Of a stretch of DNA of 41,202 nt, positions 18,014 to 26,192 are shown in pieces; within the stretch, counting starts at the first letter, position 1; every line of letters starts with the position of its first letter. The DNA comes from Bacteroidetes bacterium GWF2_29_10. Its GTDB lineage: Bacteria > Bacteroidota > Bacteroidia > Bacteroidales > GWE2-29-8. The position numbers and the translations under genes were made by a program. The notes beneath the pieces were generated by a model, which saw only the letters and a program-made list of their open reading frames with translations, ran no database searches and was not told the origin of the DNA. Location of the stretch: positions 14,805 to 56,006 of the forward strand of contig MEOD01000009.1 of assembly GCA_001768555.1 (NCBI GenBank). Reading direction: 5' to 3'.

Positions 18014-18652
18014 ATGAGCAAAAAACAAAAAACAAAAGATTTTATTATTGCTAATTCATTATTGGCTTTTTTAGAAAATGGTTATAGTAAACTTACTATG
18101 GATGAAGTTTCTATAATATTAGGATTAAGTAAAAAAACCTTATACAACCATTTTAGAAGTAAAGAAGAATTATTATTTTCGTGTGTTTACAAACTAAGAA
18201 ATGATTTAAAGTCTGAAATAGAAGAGGTTATTAATAATAAAAAATTACCTTATCATGAAAAATTGCAAAAAAATCTTAAAATAGCATCTAATCATATATC
18301 AAAAATAACTCCTAAGTTTGGAAGTGATCTTCAAACAAACATGCCACATATATGGTCTATTCTGGTTAACTACAAAAAAAATGAGGCAGTACTGCACTTT
18401 TCTGAGTTATTAAACGAGGGAATTGAACAGGGTTTTATAAATAAAAATATAAATACAAGCATTGTTATTTTAATGTATTTAAGCGCTATAGAAAATTTAC
18501 TTAATCCATCTTATTTAAATGAATTACCTTATGCCGTAAGATCTCAAATATCATTTTCAGCAAATGATATATTTAATGACATTATTAAGGTTATATATGA
18601 AGGGATATTGGTTAACGATGCTAAAATAAATTACAAAGAAGAATTAGATTAA
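18014..18652 (+). CDS. TetR/AcrR family transcriptional regulator
   Basis: 212 residues. The N-terminal helix-turn-helix is clear: AFLENGYSKLTMDEVS then LGLSKKTLYNHFRSKEELL (residues about 18-55). The rest is the helical ligand-binding and dimerisation region, which does not reveal the ligand. TetR proteins usually repress a nearby gene until a small molecule binds. The neighbours are a divergent secreted protein and, 1.9 kb downstream, the remnant of an RND efflux pump, a frequent TetR/AcrR target. Whether that remnant was its target is only a guess. The gene ends at a strong terminator. Confidence 0.92.
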   Translation: MSKKQKTKDFIIANSLLAFLENGYSKLTMDEVSIILGLSKKTLYNHFRSKEELLFSCVYKLRNDLKSEIEEVINNKKLPYHEKLQKNLKIASNHISKITPKFGSDLQTNMPHIWSILVNYKKNEAVLHFSELLNEGIEQGFINKNINTSIVILMYLSAIENLLNPSYLNELPYAVRSQISFSANDIFNDIIKVIYEGILVNDAKINYKEELD

Positions 18653-18682
18653 ATCTAAAATAGAATATTTATAATAAAAAAA

Positions 18683-18717
18683 GGGTTTTAGTTATATAAC
18701 TAAAACCCTTTTTTTAT
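18683..18717. terminator. Bidirectional terminator between tetR-type gene and tRNA-Asn
   Basis: A 26-base perfect palindrome at 18683-18708 (arms start GGGTTTTAG and end CTAAAACCC) is flanked by A-rich sequence on the left and seven T on the right. It therefore works for tetR on + and the tRNA on -. Confidence 0.85.
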
Positions 18718-18719
18718 TG

Positions 18720-18793
18720 CTCCCCCTTCAGGACTTGAACCTGAGACCCTCTGATTAACAGTCAGATGCTCTAACCAACTGAGCTAAGGAGGA
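18720..18793 (-). tRNA. tRNA-Asn (anticodon GTT)
   Basis: A 74-base cloverleaf reads on the minus strand: acceptor TCCTCCT / AGGGGGA with one T-G pair; D arm GCTC...GAGC; anticodon stem TCTGA / TCAGA with loop CTGTTAA; T arm TCAGG TTCAAGT CCTGA; discriminator G. The anticodon is at 18757-18759. The 3' CCA is not encoded (CAA follows). Confidence 0.97.
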
Positions 18794-18815
18794 ATTTTTT
18801 ATTTCAAATGCGGTG

Positions 18816-18845
18816 CAAAGATAAATATAAAAACTTATCATGCAA
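18816..18845 (-). promoter_or_regulatory. Promoter of tRNA-Asn
   Basis: On the minus strand, TATCTTTG at 18823-18816 with TTG at 18845-18843 (about 20-base spacer) lies 22 bases before the tRNA 5' end. Confidence 0.6.
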
Positions 18846-18950
18846 TATTTTTTTTAAAAATATCTAAAAAAAAAACAGGTTGACTATTTACAGCGTTAAT
18901 ATTCAGCCTACTACACATGTCCGTTATTTTGTTTGGAAGTGTTATTAATA

Positions 18951-19631
18951 TTAAATAACAAAGGCTATTGTAGCTACAAGAATATTGGCGTTTGTATTTT
19001 TAATAATAGTATTTCCTGCTGATACTAATGTTGCACCAGAAGTAACAACATCATCAACAAGTAGTATTGTTTTATTTGAATAATCAAGCTTATTATTTGT
19101 TAAAAATATATTTTCAACATTTTCTATTCTTTCTGTGTAATTAATTAATGTTTGAGGTTTTGAATATTTATTTCTAAATAAAAGTTCTGTGTCTAAAGGT
19201 ATTTGCAAAATATTACTAATACCTTTTGCAAACATTTCGCTTTGATTATAACCTCTTTCTATTTGTCTTTTATTATGCAATGGTATAGGAACAATAAAAG
19301 AAATATTATTATAAAAAGGAGTTTTTTTTAATTTATAAGCTAATATTTCTCCTAAAATTTCAGCTGTTTTCCTATGTTTATGAAATTTTAAATTATGTAT
19401 TATTTTTTGAACGACATTCCCTTTATTAAAATAGCATAAAGATGTTGCATGTTTTACATCAAGCCTTTCATAAAAGAGGTCTGTTAGTAAATTATTTTTG
19501 TGAAGATGAAAATCTGTATATGGAATATTGTGTAAGCATTTTATACAAATAGATTTTTCGTTAGGATGTAATAAAATATCACATCCAGAGCAATATTCAG
19601 GAAAGAATAAATATTTAAAGCTCTTTAACAT
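18951..19631 (-). CDS. comF: ComF family phosphoribosyltransferase-like protein
   Basis: 226 residues. The N-terminal zinc-binding part has two CxxC pairs (C14/C17 and C29/C32). The C-terminal phosphoribosyltransferase fold has the PRPP loop ILLVDDVVTSGATL near residue 190, plus RGYNQSEMFAKGI. ComF is needed for DNA uptake in naturally competent bacteria; in many Bacteroidota its function is untested. It lies 83 bases downstream of the sigma-factor gene and may share its transcript, although a weak hairpin lies between them. Confidence 0.9.
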   Translation of the reverse strand: MLKSFKYLFFPEYCSGCDILLHPNEKSICIKCLHNIPYTDFHLHKNNLLTDLFYERLDVKHATSLCYFNKGNVVQKIIHNLKFHKHRKTAEILGEILAYKLKKTPFYNNISFIVPIPLHNKRQIERGYNQSEMFAKGISNILQIPLDTELLFRNKYSKPQTLINYTERIENVENIFLTNNKLDYSNKTILLVDDVVTSGATLVSAGNTIIKNTNANILVATIAFVI

Positions 19632-19664
19632 TATATATTATTTTACAAAATGCATTATACCAAA

Positions 19665-19690
19665 GGCAAGCAATTTGGATATTACTTGCC
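19665..19690 (-). terminator. Weak hairpin between the sigma-factor gene and comF
   Basis: On the minus strand, arms GGCAAGTAAT and ATTGCTTGCC (one wobble pair) close a 6-base loop, followed by only a short T stretch. It could be a partial terminator or an attenuator of comF expression. Confidence 0.35.
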
Positions 19691-19714
19691 TAAATAAAAA
19701 AAACAATGTTGTTT

Positions 19715-20299
19715 TTATAAACTTAAATATATGTTATTTTCATTAACAATCTTTCGCAAATTTATTATAGCATATCTCATTCTTCCTAATGCTGTGTTTA
19801 TGCTTACATTTGTTTGGTCGGCAATTTCTTTGAAACTTAGATTATTATAATGTCGCATTTGAATAATCTCTTTTTGTTCTAATGGCAGATATTCTAATAA
19901 ATTTTTAACTTGTTCTAATGATTGCTCTTTGATAATCCTATCCTCATAAGATTCATCATATAATTTAATTTTGTTAAAGACTCCATTTTCTTCACAATCA
20001 TAAACCATTGTCATTTTCTTTGATTTTCTGTAATAATCAATAACAACGTTATGAGCAACTTTCATTATCCATTGTTGAAATTTTCCTTCTTCTTTATAGC
20101 TTTTTGACTTAATAATATTAAATACTTTGAAAAAAGTATCTTGGCATAAGTCCTGTGCCAAATCTCTGTCTTTAGTAATAATATATATATAAGAATAAAC
20201 TTTCTTATAATATCTATTAAAAAGATCACACGCTCCAGATTCGTTGCCTGATTTAAACCTTACTATAAGCTCATTATCAGCTATGAACTCTTTTTTCAT
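19715..20299 (-). CDS. ECF-type RNA polymerase sigma factor
   Basis: 194 residues with region 2 (about 10-75: DLFNRYYKKVYSYIY, then DLAQDLCQDTFFKVF and QWIMKVAHNVVIDYYR) and region 4 (about 130-185: LEYLPLEQKEIIQMRHY, then FKEIADQTNVSINTALGRMR). Region 3 is absent, as in ECF factors. It would direct RNA polymerase to a separate promoter set. No anti-sigma gene is adjacent, so it is either controlled at expression level or by an unlinked partner. A strong AGGAGG at 20307-20312 precedes the ATG. Confidence 0.92.
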   Translation of the reverse strand: MKKEFIADNELIVRFKSGNESGACDLFNRYYKKVYSYIYIITKDRDLAQDLCQDTFFKVFNIIKSKSYKEEGKFQQWIMKVAHNVVIDYYRKSKKMTMVYDCEENGVFNKIKLYDESYEDRIIKEQSLEQVKNLLEYLPLEQKEIIQMRHYNNLSFKEIADQTNVSINTALGRMRYAIINLRKIVNENNIYLSL

Positions 20300-20306
20300 A
20301 TAAATA

Positions 20307-20312
20307 CCTCCT
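20307..20312 (-). promoter_or_regulatory. Strong Shine-Dalgarno site of the sigma-factor gene
   Basis: The minus strand reads AGGAGG seven bases before the ATG at 20299. Full Shine-Dalgarno sites are uncommon in this window, so translation of this gene may be unusually efficient. Confidence 0.7.
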
Positions 20313-20452
20313 AAATTAAAATTACTTTAGTAAAAAATAATAAACTAAGTATAGTTATAAACTTATAGGCGAAGATTTGTAAATTTTAGTAATTTTAGTA
20401 AATTATGTAGAGGTGTTTTACAATAACTGCTTTTTTTTTATGAATGATGTTG

Positions 20453-20460
20453 CAAAAATA
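20453..20460 (-). promoter_or_regulatory. Possible -7 box for the sigma-factor gene
   Basis: TATTTTTG on the minus strand, leaving a leader of about 150 bases before the start at 20299. The leader contains repeated TTTAGTAA-like words on + (20385-20402) but no clear stem. Confidence 0.35.
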
Positions 20461-20503
20461 AATAAAAAATTTAAATAACAAATATTTTTTTTATTTTTTT
20501 AAT

Positions 20504-20775
20504 CTATTTTTTTGTCATAAATGAATACAAGGCAGGAGTAACATATAATATTAAGATTAAAGAAAACATTAAGCCTCCAATAATTACTATACCCATTGGT
20601 ATCCTACTGGAAGATGATACTCCAAGAGCTAGAGCTATAGGCAATCCTTTCTAATGCTGTTGCTAAGCTTGTTATTAATATTGGAAGTAACCTTTTGTAG
20701 CTTCTATTAATGCTTCTTTTTTATTTAAACCTTTATTTTTTAGTTGATTTGCAAATTTAACTATTAATATTTTGT
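20504..20775 (-). pseudogene. C-terminal remnant of an RND efflux transporter
   Basis: Reading the minus strand from 20775, one frame gives KILIVKFANQLKNKGLNKK then EALIEATK. After a frameshift it continues LLPILITSLATALE, and after a second shift it gives LPIALALGVSSSSRIPMGIV, then IIGGLMFSLILILYVTPALY and SFMTKK to a TAG at 20506-20504. This order is the last two membrane segments of AcrB/RND pumps. At least two frameshifts, and the loss of the remaining roughly 900 residues, make it a relic. The shift near 20692 can be explained by loss of one A in an A run. No membrane-fusion or TolC partner remains nearby. Confidence 0.85.
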
Positions 20776-20819
20776 TTTTTTAGTTACAATATCTTGTCCT
20801 AAAAATAGCTTTATAGTAC

Positions 20820-20863
20820 CTTTTATGTACTGTTATAGTGCCTTTCATGTACCTTTCATGTAC
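20820..20863. repeat. Short direct repeats CTTTYATGTAC, three copies
   Basis: CTTTTATGTAC at 20820-20830 and CTTTCATGTAC at 20842-20852 and 20853-20863, the last two directly tandem. The first two copies also share a preceding TATAGTRC. They lie in gene-free DNA between the pump relic and tyrS. Function unknown. Confidence 0.7.
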
Positions 20864-21304
20864 AGTAATATAATTTTAGCTCAGTCAATCAATCAATTGC
20901 ATAAACAATTTAAAACCACGTTATTACAATCATTTAGAGTACCATTAAAGTGTTTCGTCCAAAAATAGGTTTACAAAAAAAATATAATTATGAAAAAAGG
21001 CAGTAAACTTTTATATATTCAAATATGGTGTTAATAGATATGGTTGATATTAATTTGTCGTTAAAATCTATATTTAACTTGATGATCTTTGGTGCAAAAT
21101 TTATTTTTATAATAATACATTTTTCATTTTGTCCAATTTATTTTGAAGGGTAAAAGCAACTAAATTTTTACTATTATTGATTTTTGAACTTTAGCTGTGA
21201 CTCTTATTCGTAATATTGTATAATTCCATATTATACATTAATATAATTATTCTTGACTTTGTGAAAAATAAAATAAGAGCTTCTCCTTTTATTTTTAATT
21301 GTAT
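20864..21304. other. Gene-free AT-rich DNA upstream of tyrS
   Basis: No open frame with protein-like sequence, no RNA gene and no strong hairpin was found on either strand. Together with the adjacent pump relic and repeats, it looks like DNA left after gene decay. Confidence 0.5.
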
Positions 21305-21312
21305 TATATTTG
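21305..21312 (+). promoter_or_regulatory. -7 box for tyrS
   Basis: TATATTTG, 24 bases before the ATG at 21337. No good -33 match at the usual distance. Confidence 0.55.
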
Positions 21313-21336
21313 CACCTCAATTTTAAAAAATAAACT

Positions 21337-22620
21337 ATGTTAAAGAATTTTATAGAAGAGTTAAAATGGCGTGGACTTCTTCATGACGTAATGCCTGGAA
21401 CTGAAGAGTTGTTATTAAAAGAATCTGTTAGTGGTTATGTTGGGTTTGATCCAACAGCAAAATCATTAACAATAGGCAACTTAGTTACGGTAATGCTATT
21501 GGTTCACTTTCAAAAATCAGGACACAAGCCTATTGCATTAGTTGGAGGAGCAACTGGAATGATTGGTGACCCTTCTTTTAAAAATGAAGAACGAAAATTC
21601 TTATCTGATGAAGATGTGCGATTTAACATGGAATGTATCAAAAAACAACTTGAACATTTTTTAGATTTTGATGAAAATAATGCTAATAATGCAGAAATAG
21701 TTAATAATTATGACTGGTTTAAAGATATATCTTTTTTGCAATTTCTAAGAGACGTGGGAAAGCACCTAACAATAAATTATATGTGTGCGAAAGATAGTGT
21801 AAAAAAAAGATTAGAATCAGGTCTTTCTTTTACAGAGTTTTCATACCAACTTTTACAAGGATATGATTTCTACCATCTAAACAAAACAAAAAACATCAAA
21901 ATACAAATGGGTGGGTCTGACCAATGGGGAAATATAACATCTGGAACCGAACTTATAAGAAGAAAATCAGGAAATGAAGCTTATGCTTTAACTTGTCCTT
22001 TGTTAACTAAATCAGATGGTACTAAATTTGGCAAATCAGAAGGACAAAATATTTGGTTAGACCCGGATTTAACTTCTCCTTATAAATTTTATCAATTTTG
22101 GTTAAATTCTTCTGACGAAGAAGCTCTTAAAAATATTAAAATATTCACAACTTTTGAAAGAGAGCATATAGAAAATTTAGAAAAAGAGCATTTAGAAAAT
22201 CCACATTTAAGAATATTGCAAAAAGAATTGGCTAAAGATATTACTTGCCGCGTGCATTCAGTTGATGATTACAATCAAGCTATTGAGGCTTCTGAATTAT
22301 TATTTGGAAAAGGAACTTTTGAATCTCTTTCTAGGTTAAATGAGAAAACAATAATTAATATATTTGAAGGAGTGCCTCAATCAATTATTACAAGAGATAT
22401 CATTGAAAATTCTATAAATATTGTAGATTTCTTAGTTGATAAAACTAATGTTTTTCCAAGTAAAGGAGAAGCAAGAAGGATGATAAAATCAAATGCTGTT
22501 AGCATTAACAAAAATAGAACTGAAGAAGACAAAATAGTTAATAAGGATGATTTGATAAACAATAAATACATTATTGTTCAAAAGGGGAAAAAGAATTATC
22601 ATTTGGTTATTTGTGAATAA
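21337..22620 (+). CDS. tyrS: Tyrosyl-tRNA synthetase
   Basis: 427 residues; joins tyrosine to tRNA-Tyr. The class I catalytic domain has [16 protein letters not shown] (residues 34-49), [14 protein letters not shown], the tyrosine/tRNA-side QLLQGYDF and [10 protein letters not shown], and the KMSKS-equivalent KFGKSEG. An S4 RNA-binding domain closes the protein (about 365-427). The HIGH signature reads TIGN: residues 45 and 48 by direct count, the same numbers as His45 and His48 of the Geobacillus enzyme, while Thr40 is kept. Asn at 48 is common; Thr at 45 is not. The gene is monocistronic, with a promoter at 21305 and a hairpin at 22640. Confidence 0.96.
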   Translation: MLKNFIEELKWRGLLHDVMPGTEELLLKESVSGYVGFDPTAKSLTIGNLVTVMLLVHFQKSGHKPIALVGGATGMIGDPSFKNEERKFLSDEDVRFNMECIKKQLEHFLDFDENNANNAEIVNNYDWFKDISFLQFLRDVGKHLTINYMCAKDSVKKRLESGLSFTEFSYQLLQGYDFYHLNKTKNIKIQMGGSDQWGNITSGTELIRRKSGNEAYALTCPLLTKSDGTKFGKSEGQNIWLDPDLTSPYKFYQFWLNSSDEEALKNIKIFTTFEREHIENLEKEHLENPHLRILQKELAKDITCRVHSVDDYNQAIEASELLFGKGTFESLSRLNEKTIINIFEGVPQSIITRDIIENSINIVDFLVDKTNVFPSKGEARRMIKSNAVSINKNRTEEDKIVNKDDLINNKYIIVQKGKKNYHLVICE

Positions 22621-22639
22621 ATATTATTGGATTTCTTTT

Positions 22640-22686
22640 ATAGAATAATTAATCTGATTAATTATTCTATAATTGTTTTTTCCCTA
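22640..22686. terminator. Probable tyrS terminator
   Basis: A perfect 14-bp stem (22640-22653 with 22657-22670, starting ATAGAATAATT) with a 3-base loop CTG. T-rich sequence follows after a few bases. The stem is AT-only apart from one G-C pair, so its strength is moderate; it could serve both strands. Confidence 0.55.
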
Positions 22687-22804
22687 ATTTTAATGTTTTA
22701 ATTAGTATTTATATACTTACTCACGTATAGGGTTTGAATGCTAATATGCATACCTTTAATAAATAAGATCTAAGGATAGTAGTGTAGTTTTATGGAAGTA
22801 TTTT

Positions 22805-23416
22805 TTATAAGAAATACTTAATAATAACAAAGCCACCGATGAGACAAACCGTAAATGCTAATGCTAATAAATTAAAATACTTATCAATAAATGATTTTAT
22901 TTGTGGTCCAAATTTCCATATTAAAAATCCAACTAGAAAAAATCTAGCACCACGACTTATAACTGACGCAATAAGAAACATTGTAAAGTTAAGGTCGAAA
23001 ACCCCAGATGTAATTGTAAATATTTTGTAAGGAATCGGTGTAAAACCTGCAGTAAATATTATCCAAAACCCAAATTCATCATATAATCCCTTTATTTTTT
23101 CATATAATCCAATCGTAAAACCTGGTATATTATTAAAAAAGAAGTTGGCAAAAGCTGTAAATTCTCCATTATTTAACCATGCGTAATGTCCTAATGAATA
23201 ACCAAGTATTGCACCTAAAAATGAGCCTATAGTGCAAATAAGTGCAAAACGAAATGATTTTAATGGTTTTCCTAAAGCTAAAGCTATAAGCAAAATATCA
23301 GGAGGAATAGGAAAAAAAATAGACTCTATAAATGCAATAAGAAAAAGAGCCATAGATCCATAAGGCGATTCAGCCCATTTTAAAACCCAATCATATAATT
23401 GTTTTATCCAATTCAT
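22805..23416 (-). CDS. YqaA/DedA-type (VTT domain) membrane protein
   Basis: 203 residues with four to five membrane segments. The family signature is IAFIESIFFPIPPDILLIAL near residues 23-42, followed by GSFLGAILGYSLG and TAGFTPIPYKIFTITSGVF. The domain (SNARE-associated or VTT) is linked in other bacteria to lipid transport across the membrane, including undecaprenyl-phosphate recycling in DedA proteins; this exact subfamily has no proven role. Its start overlaps the end of lspA by 26 bases, so it is translated from the dksA-lspA message. Confidence 0.88.
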   Translation of the reverse strand: MNWIKQLYDWVLKWAESPYGSMALFLIAFIESIFFPIPPDILLIALALGKPLKSFRFALICTIGSFLGAILGYSLGHYAWLNNGEFTAFANFFFNNIPGFTIGLYEKIKGLYDEFGFWIIFTAGFTPIPYKIFTITSGVFDLNFTMFLIASVISRGARFFLVGFLIWKFGPQIKSFIDKYFNLLALAFTVCLIGGFVIIKYFL

Positions 23417-24119
23417 TTTTATTTTTTTCTTTAAATTCTGTATTATTATTTTTAGTATTGATGTTCTTCAACGTAGTTGTTTCTTCTTGTAGATTGTTAT
23501 CTAAAGGTTTATTTTCATTGTATAAATGCTTTTGAAAAAAAATAAGAAGCACAACACCTATAGTTATAGCAGAATCTGCGATATTAAATATAGGACTAAA
23601 AAACAAAAAACTTTCGCCTCCCCATATAGGAAGCCAAGATGGAAATGTAGTTTCTATAATTGGGAAATAGAACATATCAACCACTTTCCCATGAAATAAA
23701 GAGGCATAACCTCCTTTTTCTGGTAAAAAAGAAGCTACTTGATAATAACTATGGTCAAATATAACTCCATAAAAAATACTATCAATAATATTTCCTAAAG
23801 CACCTGCAAATATAAATGATAAACTTAAAATTGTTAATTTATTGGAATCTTGCTTAGAAATTTTAAAAATATACCAACCTATAAAAAACAATGCAATTAT
23901 TCTAAAACTAGTCAGTATTAACTTCCCTATTTTACCTCCAAACTCAATTCCATAAGCCATTCCATTATTCTCTGTAAAATTGATCATAAACCAATTCCCA
24001 AAAACATTAAACTCATCACCTAATGCCATATTAGTTTTAACTAATATCTTAATAAATTGGTCAATAAAAAGTATTGCAAGAATAATATAAAATGAATACT
24101 TGATGTTTTTGTTTATCAT
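23391..24119 (-). CDS. lspA: Lipoprotein signal peptidase II
   Basis: 242 residues, four membrane segments. It cleaves the signal peptide of lipidated prolipoproteins. Conserved boxes are MINFTENNGMAYG, GALGNIIDS, KVVDMFYFP and FNIADSAIT; by comparison with the Pseudomonas enzyme the catalytic pair is D148 and D182. The stretch between them is about 15 residues longer than in proteobacteria, as in other Bacteroidota. A hydrophilic C-terminal tail of about 45 residues is rich in Asn, Lys and Glu. Its ATG overlaps the stop of the dksA-like gene (ATGA). Confidence 0.95.
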   Translation of the reverse strand: MINKNIKYSFYIILAILFIDQFIKILVKTNMALGDEFNVFGNWFMINFTENNGMAYGIEFGGKIGKLILTSFRIIALFFIGWYIFKISKQDSNKLTILSLSFIFAGALGNIIDSIFYGVIFDHSYYQVASFLPEKGGYASLFHGKVVDMFYFPIIETTFPSWLPIWGGESFLFFSPIFNIADSAITIGVVLLIFFQKHLYNENKPLDNNLQEETTTLKNINTKNNNTEFKEKNKNELDKTII

Positions 24120-24586
24120 TTTTGCCCTTGTTTCGCCTCAATACTTAATGTTGCGTGAGGAACACTCATTAATCTTTGTTTTGGTATTAATTTACCTGTT
24201 TCTCGGCAAATACCATAAGTTTTGTTTTCTATTCTTAGTAATGCTAATTCAAGAGATTCTATAAACTTTTTTTGTCTTGTTGCTAGTTTTGCATTTTCTT
24301 CTTTTGACATAACTTCCGAGCCATCTTCTATAATTTTAAAAGTAGGAGATGTGTCATTTATGTCACTACCACTATCATTAGAAAAAGCTTCTCTTAACAT
24401 TGTTAAATTATCTCTAGCCTCTTCAAGTTTAGCTAAAATAAGTTGTTTGAATTCTTTTAATTCATCATCAGAATATCTGTTTTTTTCAACCTTATTACTA
24501 TCATTTCCCGATACATTATGATTATCAGAACTTAATTTTTCTGGAGAATTCCCTTCAGAATTTTTATCTAAACCTTTTTTAGCCAT
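24116..24586 (-). CDS. TraR/DksA family protein
   Basis: 156 residues. A charged N-terminal 40 residues is followed by a coiled coil (about 45-120) and a C-terminal zinc-finger remnant, YGICRETGKLI then RLMSVPHATLSIEAK. Only one Cys of the usual four remains, which is typical of the Bacteroidota branch. DksA proteins enter the secondary channel of RNA polymerase and mediate ppGpp responses; that role here is by family. It heads the operon with lspA and yqaA, behind the promoter at 24615-24622. Confidence 0.9.
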   Translation of the reverse strand: MAKKGLDKNSEGNSPEKLSSDNHNVSGNDSNKVEKNRYSDDELKEFKQLILAKLEEARDNLTMLREAFSNDSGSDINDTSPTFKIIEDGSEVMSKEENAKLATRQKKFIESLELALLRIENKTYGICRETGKLIPKQRLMSVPHATLSIEAKQGQK

Positions 24587-24614
24587 AATTATATAAAATT
24601 TTTAAAATTTTTTG

Positions 24615-24645
24615 CAAAGATAATTAAAAATTATATTCAAAACAA
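24615..24645 (-). promoter_or_regulatory. Promoter of the dksA-lspA-yqaA operon
   Basis: The minus strand reads TATCTTTG at 24622-24615, 28 bases before the start codon. TTG at 24645-24643 gives a 20-base spacer. Confidence 0.6.
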
Positions 24646-24746
24646 TTGAGTCAACAAATTTCTTTTTATTAGCATTTTATTAAATATAGATCTATTTTAA
24701 ATAAAGACAATCTTGTGTTGAATAACAATTGTTTAATTTTTCAGCT

Positions 24747-25970
24747 TTATTGCTTTACGTTTTTAAGAATAATATTAAAAATATCAGTATTGTCAATATT
24801 AAAATTATTATTTGTTTTAATATTTCCTAAAATCCATAATCCAACAGGATTTAAGGTGTGTTGTTTTGTAGTCCAACCTGATTGCATTTTATCGTTAATA
24901 GTTTTAGTGTTGTTGTTTATAGTGTCAAATAGATATGAAACTGTTTGTCTATTTAGTTCGTCAATATAGAAACCATAGTATTCTGGCGTACCTGCTTTAT
25001 TATCTCCAAATCCACGAGAGTAACCTCCTGTTTCGTGGTCGGAAGTTATAATAATCATTGTTTCATTAGGATGTTTAAGATAGAAGTTATATGCTTTTTC
25101 AATAGCTAAGTCGAAGGCTTTTATTTCATAAATAGCAGTTTTAATATCATTGCTATGACATGCCCAGTCAATTTTTCCTCCTTCGACCATAATGAAAAAG
25201 CCATTTTTATTATCAAGATGATTGTATGCTTTTTCTGTGTAAGTTGCTAATAAACCATTGTATTCTGGCATATCTATAGTGTAGGGAAAAGATTCCTTAT
25301 CTTCAGCATATTGCTTTTCTATGGAATAATTTTTTTTCCTAATATTTTTATCAATAATAAATAACTTTTCGTTTTTATTATCAGTAATAAAATCTTTTGA
25401 TTGAATAATTGTATATTTATTTTTAAGCAGAGTGTCATAGTAATAATCAAATGATTTTGTGTTTGTCAAAATACCTCCGCTTGCAAAATAGTCAAAATCA
25501 GATTTCATTAAATCACTCATTAAATCATCATAATTTTTCCTACTATTTTGTTTGCCATAAAAGCATGCAGGAGTGGCATGATTAATAGAAACAGAAGTAA
25601 TAATGCCAATCTTTTTGTTTAGACTTTTTAAAGTATCTGCAATTGATACAAAATTATCTATTGAATCTTTGCCTATAAACCCAAAATAAGTTTTTTTTCC
25701 ACAAGCTAATGCAGTGCCTGCAGCACCAGAATCGGTAATTTTATTTTTCTGTTTGCAACTGGTATTTACAATTCCTTTAAAAGGAAAATGCATAAACATT
25801 ATTGAGTCATTTTTTGTTTTTAGGTAATCATTTGCAGTATAAACTTGGTTTATTCCCATTCCATCACCAATAAAGAAAAAAAAATATTTTATATTATTTT
25901 GAGCAAAGAGGTTCGTTTCTGTAAAAATAAGTAAAAGTAGTGAAAATGTGATTATTAATTTTTTGTTCAT
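24747..25970 (-). CDS. Secreted alkaline phosphatase
   Basis: 407 residues with a signal peptide, MNKKLIITFSLLLLIFTETN, ending near LFAQ. The metal site starts at D36 in FIGDGMGINQ. The nucleophile is S81 in ITDSGAAGTALACGKK. Later zinc ligands are in MVEGGKIDWACHSND and TSDHETGGYSRG. The protein should hydrolyse phosphate monoesters in the periplasm or at the cell surface. It is shorter than the E. coli enzyme by about 60 residues, which is within the family range. A -7 box lies at 25997-26004. It stands alone; no phosphate-regulon neighbour is visible. Confidence 0.93.
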   Translation of the reverse strand: MNKKLIITFSLLLLIFTETNLFAQNNIKYFFFFIGDGMGINQVYTANDYLKTKNDSIMFMHFPFKGIVNTSCKQKNKITDSGAAGTALACGKKTYFGFIGKDSIDNFVSIADTLKSLNKKIGIITSVSINHATPACFYGKQNSRKNYDDLMSDLMKSDFDYFASGGILTNTKSFDYYYDTLLKNKYTIIQSKDFITDNKNEKLFIIDKNIRKKNYSIEKQYAEDKESFPYTIDMPEYNGLLATYTEKAYNHLDNKNGFFIMVEGGKIDWACHSNDIKTAIYEIKAFDLAIEKAYNFYLKHPNETMIIITSDHETGGYSRGFGDNKAGTPEYYGFYIDELNRQTVSYLFDTINNNTKTINDKMQSGWTTKQHTLNPVGLWILGNIKTNNNFNIDNTDIFNIILKNVKQ

Positions 25971-25996
25971 AACAATAAGTAGGTTTTAATTCAATG

Positions 25997-26004
25997 CAAA
26001 ATTA
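25997..26004 (-). promoter_or_regulatory. -7 box for alkaline phosphatase
   Basis: The minus strand reads TAATTTTG, 26 bases before the start at 25970. Confidence 0.45.
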
Positions 26005-26192
26005 CAATAAACATTTAAGAGTTTGTTTCCATTTTCATTATTTAATGTTTTCTTAACTAGCTTATTTTGTCTTAATTTATAAGTTTCTATATTCAGTAGT
26101 CTAATAATGTTATTTGTACAGACATTTTGTCATTTATTTTTTATGGCATATATTTTGGGAACAGTTTTTTCTAAATTTTAAATTAATAAATT

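Noticed and set aside
19690-19712. AT-only hairpin AAAACAA / TTGTTTT after the sigma-factor gene as a terminator
   Set aside because: The loop would be about two bases and the stem is nearly all A-T, so it is too weak to call.
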